From AV69 sp036498205 (lineage in GTDB: Bacteria > Verrucomicrobiota > Verrucomicrobiia > Chthoniobacterales > UBA10450): a stretch of DNA of 14,912 nucleotides. The stretch covers positions 1 through 14,912 of the forward strand of contig DASXIC010000034.1 of assembly GCA_036498205.1 (NCBI GenBank), written 5' to 3'. The notes beneath the pieces were generated by a model, which worked only from the letters and a program-made list of their open reading frames with translations, made no database searches and had not been told where the DNA came from. The position numbers and the translations under genes are program-made. Of this stretch, positions 14,483 through 14,912 are shown piece after piece; position 1 is the first letter of the stretch; each line of letters begins with the position of its first letter.

Positions 14483-14912
14483 ATGCTGACCGATCGGCAG
14501 AAGAGCGTCCTCGATTTTATCCAGGCGGAGCAACGGGAGAAAGGAATTACCCCTAGCACGCGCGAAATTCAGGACCACTTCGGTTTCGCCAGCCAGACTT
14601 CGGTCATGCAGTACATCGCTACCCTCGAACGCAAAGGTTTTCTCGACCGGCGCGCGCGAAAGGCGCGTTCACTCATCACTCCGCTGCTGAAAGTTCGCAT
14701 CGCCGACATTCCGATTTATGGGCAAATCCCGGCGGGCATGGCGACCCTGGCTGAGCAGAGCGTTCTTGGCCATGTTTCTCTCGACGCGAAATCGGCCAAT
14801 GCTGCAAAAAATCGCCGCATGTTTGCCTTGCAAGTGCGCGGCGATTCGATGATTGGCGCTCATATTTTGGACGGGGACATTGTGATTTTGGAGGATCGGA
14901 AAGAAGTCCGCG
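14483..14912 (+). CDS. lexA: LexA repressor (3' end beyond window)
   Basis: LexA represses SOS genes and destroys itself by autocleavage when RecA filaments form. 143 residues are visible. The N-terminal winged helix-turn-helix runs from MLTDRQKSVLDFI to about residue 66, with the recognition-helix region FASQTSVMQYIATLERKGF (35-53). The cleavage site is PAGM, with A84-G85 at the same numbers as E. coli. The nucleophile is S122 in VRGDSMIGAHILDGD; the general-base Lys should lie just past the window. QTSVMQYI differs from the SPNAAEEHL type of E. coli, in keeping with a different operator. The start ATG (14483) gives the canonical N-terminus; no Shine-Dalgarno is evident. Its own operator lies 37 bases upstream. 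Confidence 0.95.
   Translation, partial: MLTDRQKSVLDFIQAEQREKGITPSTREIQDHFGFASQTSVMQYIATLERKGFLDRRARKARSLITPLLKVRIADIPIYGQIPAGMATLAEQSVLGHVSLDAKSANAAKNRRMFALQVRGDSMIGAHILDGDIVILEDRKEVR

Noticed and set aside
14471..14484. Second TGTTC half-site just before the lexA ATG
   Set aside because: The partner arm reads GTAAT, not GAACA; only the site at 14432-14445 is a palindrome.

Overview
The window (14,912 bases) looks like ordinary chromosome from a Gram-negative bacterium, most likely a member of the Verrucomicrobiota, possibly a soil Chthoniobacterales-type lineage. The Gram-negative evidence is an outer-membrane beta-barrel protein with a C-terminal Phe and an LptF/LptG permease. The phylum call rests mainly on two LexA-type operators that fit TGTTC-N4-GAACA, the motif I recall as described for Verrucomicrobia, one of them in front of lexA itself. 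Weak or absent Shine-Dalgarno sequences and the gene mix agree with this, but the assignment is inference.

Layout. Positions 1-55 hold the 3' part of a tRNA-Gly(UCC). Positions 231-1652 (+) encode an outer-membrane beta-barrel protein. A convergent minus-strand pair follows: moaE (molybdopterin synthase large subunit) translationally coupled to pgsA (phosphatidylglycerophosphate synthase). Divergent from these is gnd (6-phosphogluconate dehydrogenase, +). A 215-base spacer with two inverted repeats separates gnd from a minus-strand DNA-damage block read in the order dinG (helicase), imuB remnant, dnaE2 (error-prone polymerase III alpha, ImuC). From 10830 onward a compact plus-strand operon runs lptF/lptG-type permease, conserved unknown protein, dusB-type tRNA dihydrouridine synthase, A-type Fe-S carrier (IscA/ErpA), HscB-like J-domain protein. 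lexA follows with its own operator and runs off the window end.

The most interesting part is the damage-response block. dnaE2 is complete and keeps its three catalytic aspartates. The imuB ORF before it lacks the whole N-terminal palm/finger half of a Y-family-like protein, yet keeps the helix-hairpin-helix, the little-finger region, a beta-clamp-binding motif (QFGLF) and the C-terminal tail. No imuA is present. A perfect 14-base LexA palindrome lies just upstream of this shortened ORF, next to a -10-like element. This could be a reduced, LexA-controlled ImuB scaffold serving DnaE2, or a decaying cassette after a deletion.

The plus-strand operon joins envelope biogenesis, tRNA modification and Fe-S cluster assembly. 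Intergenic gaps are all below 220 bases. No mobile element, CRISPR array or convincing intrinsic terminator with a U-tract was seen.
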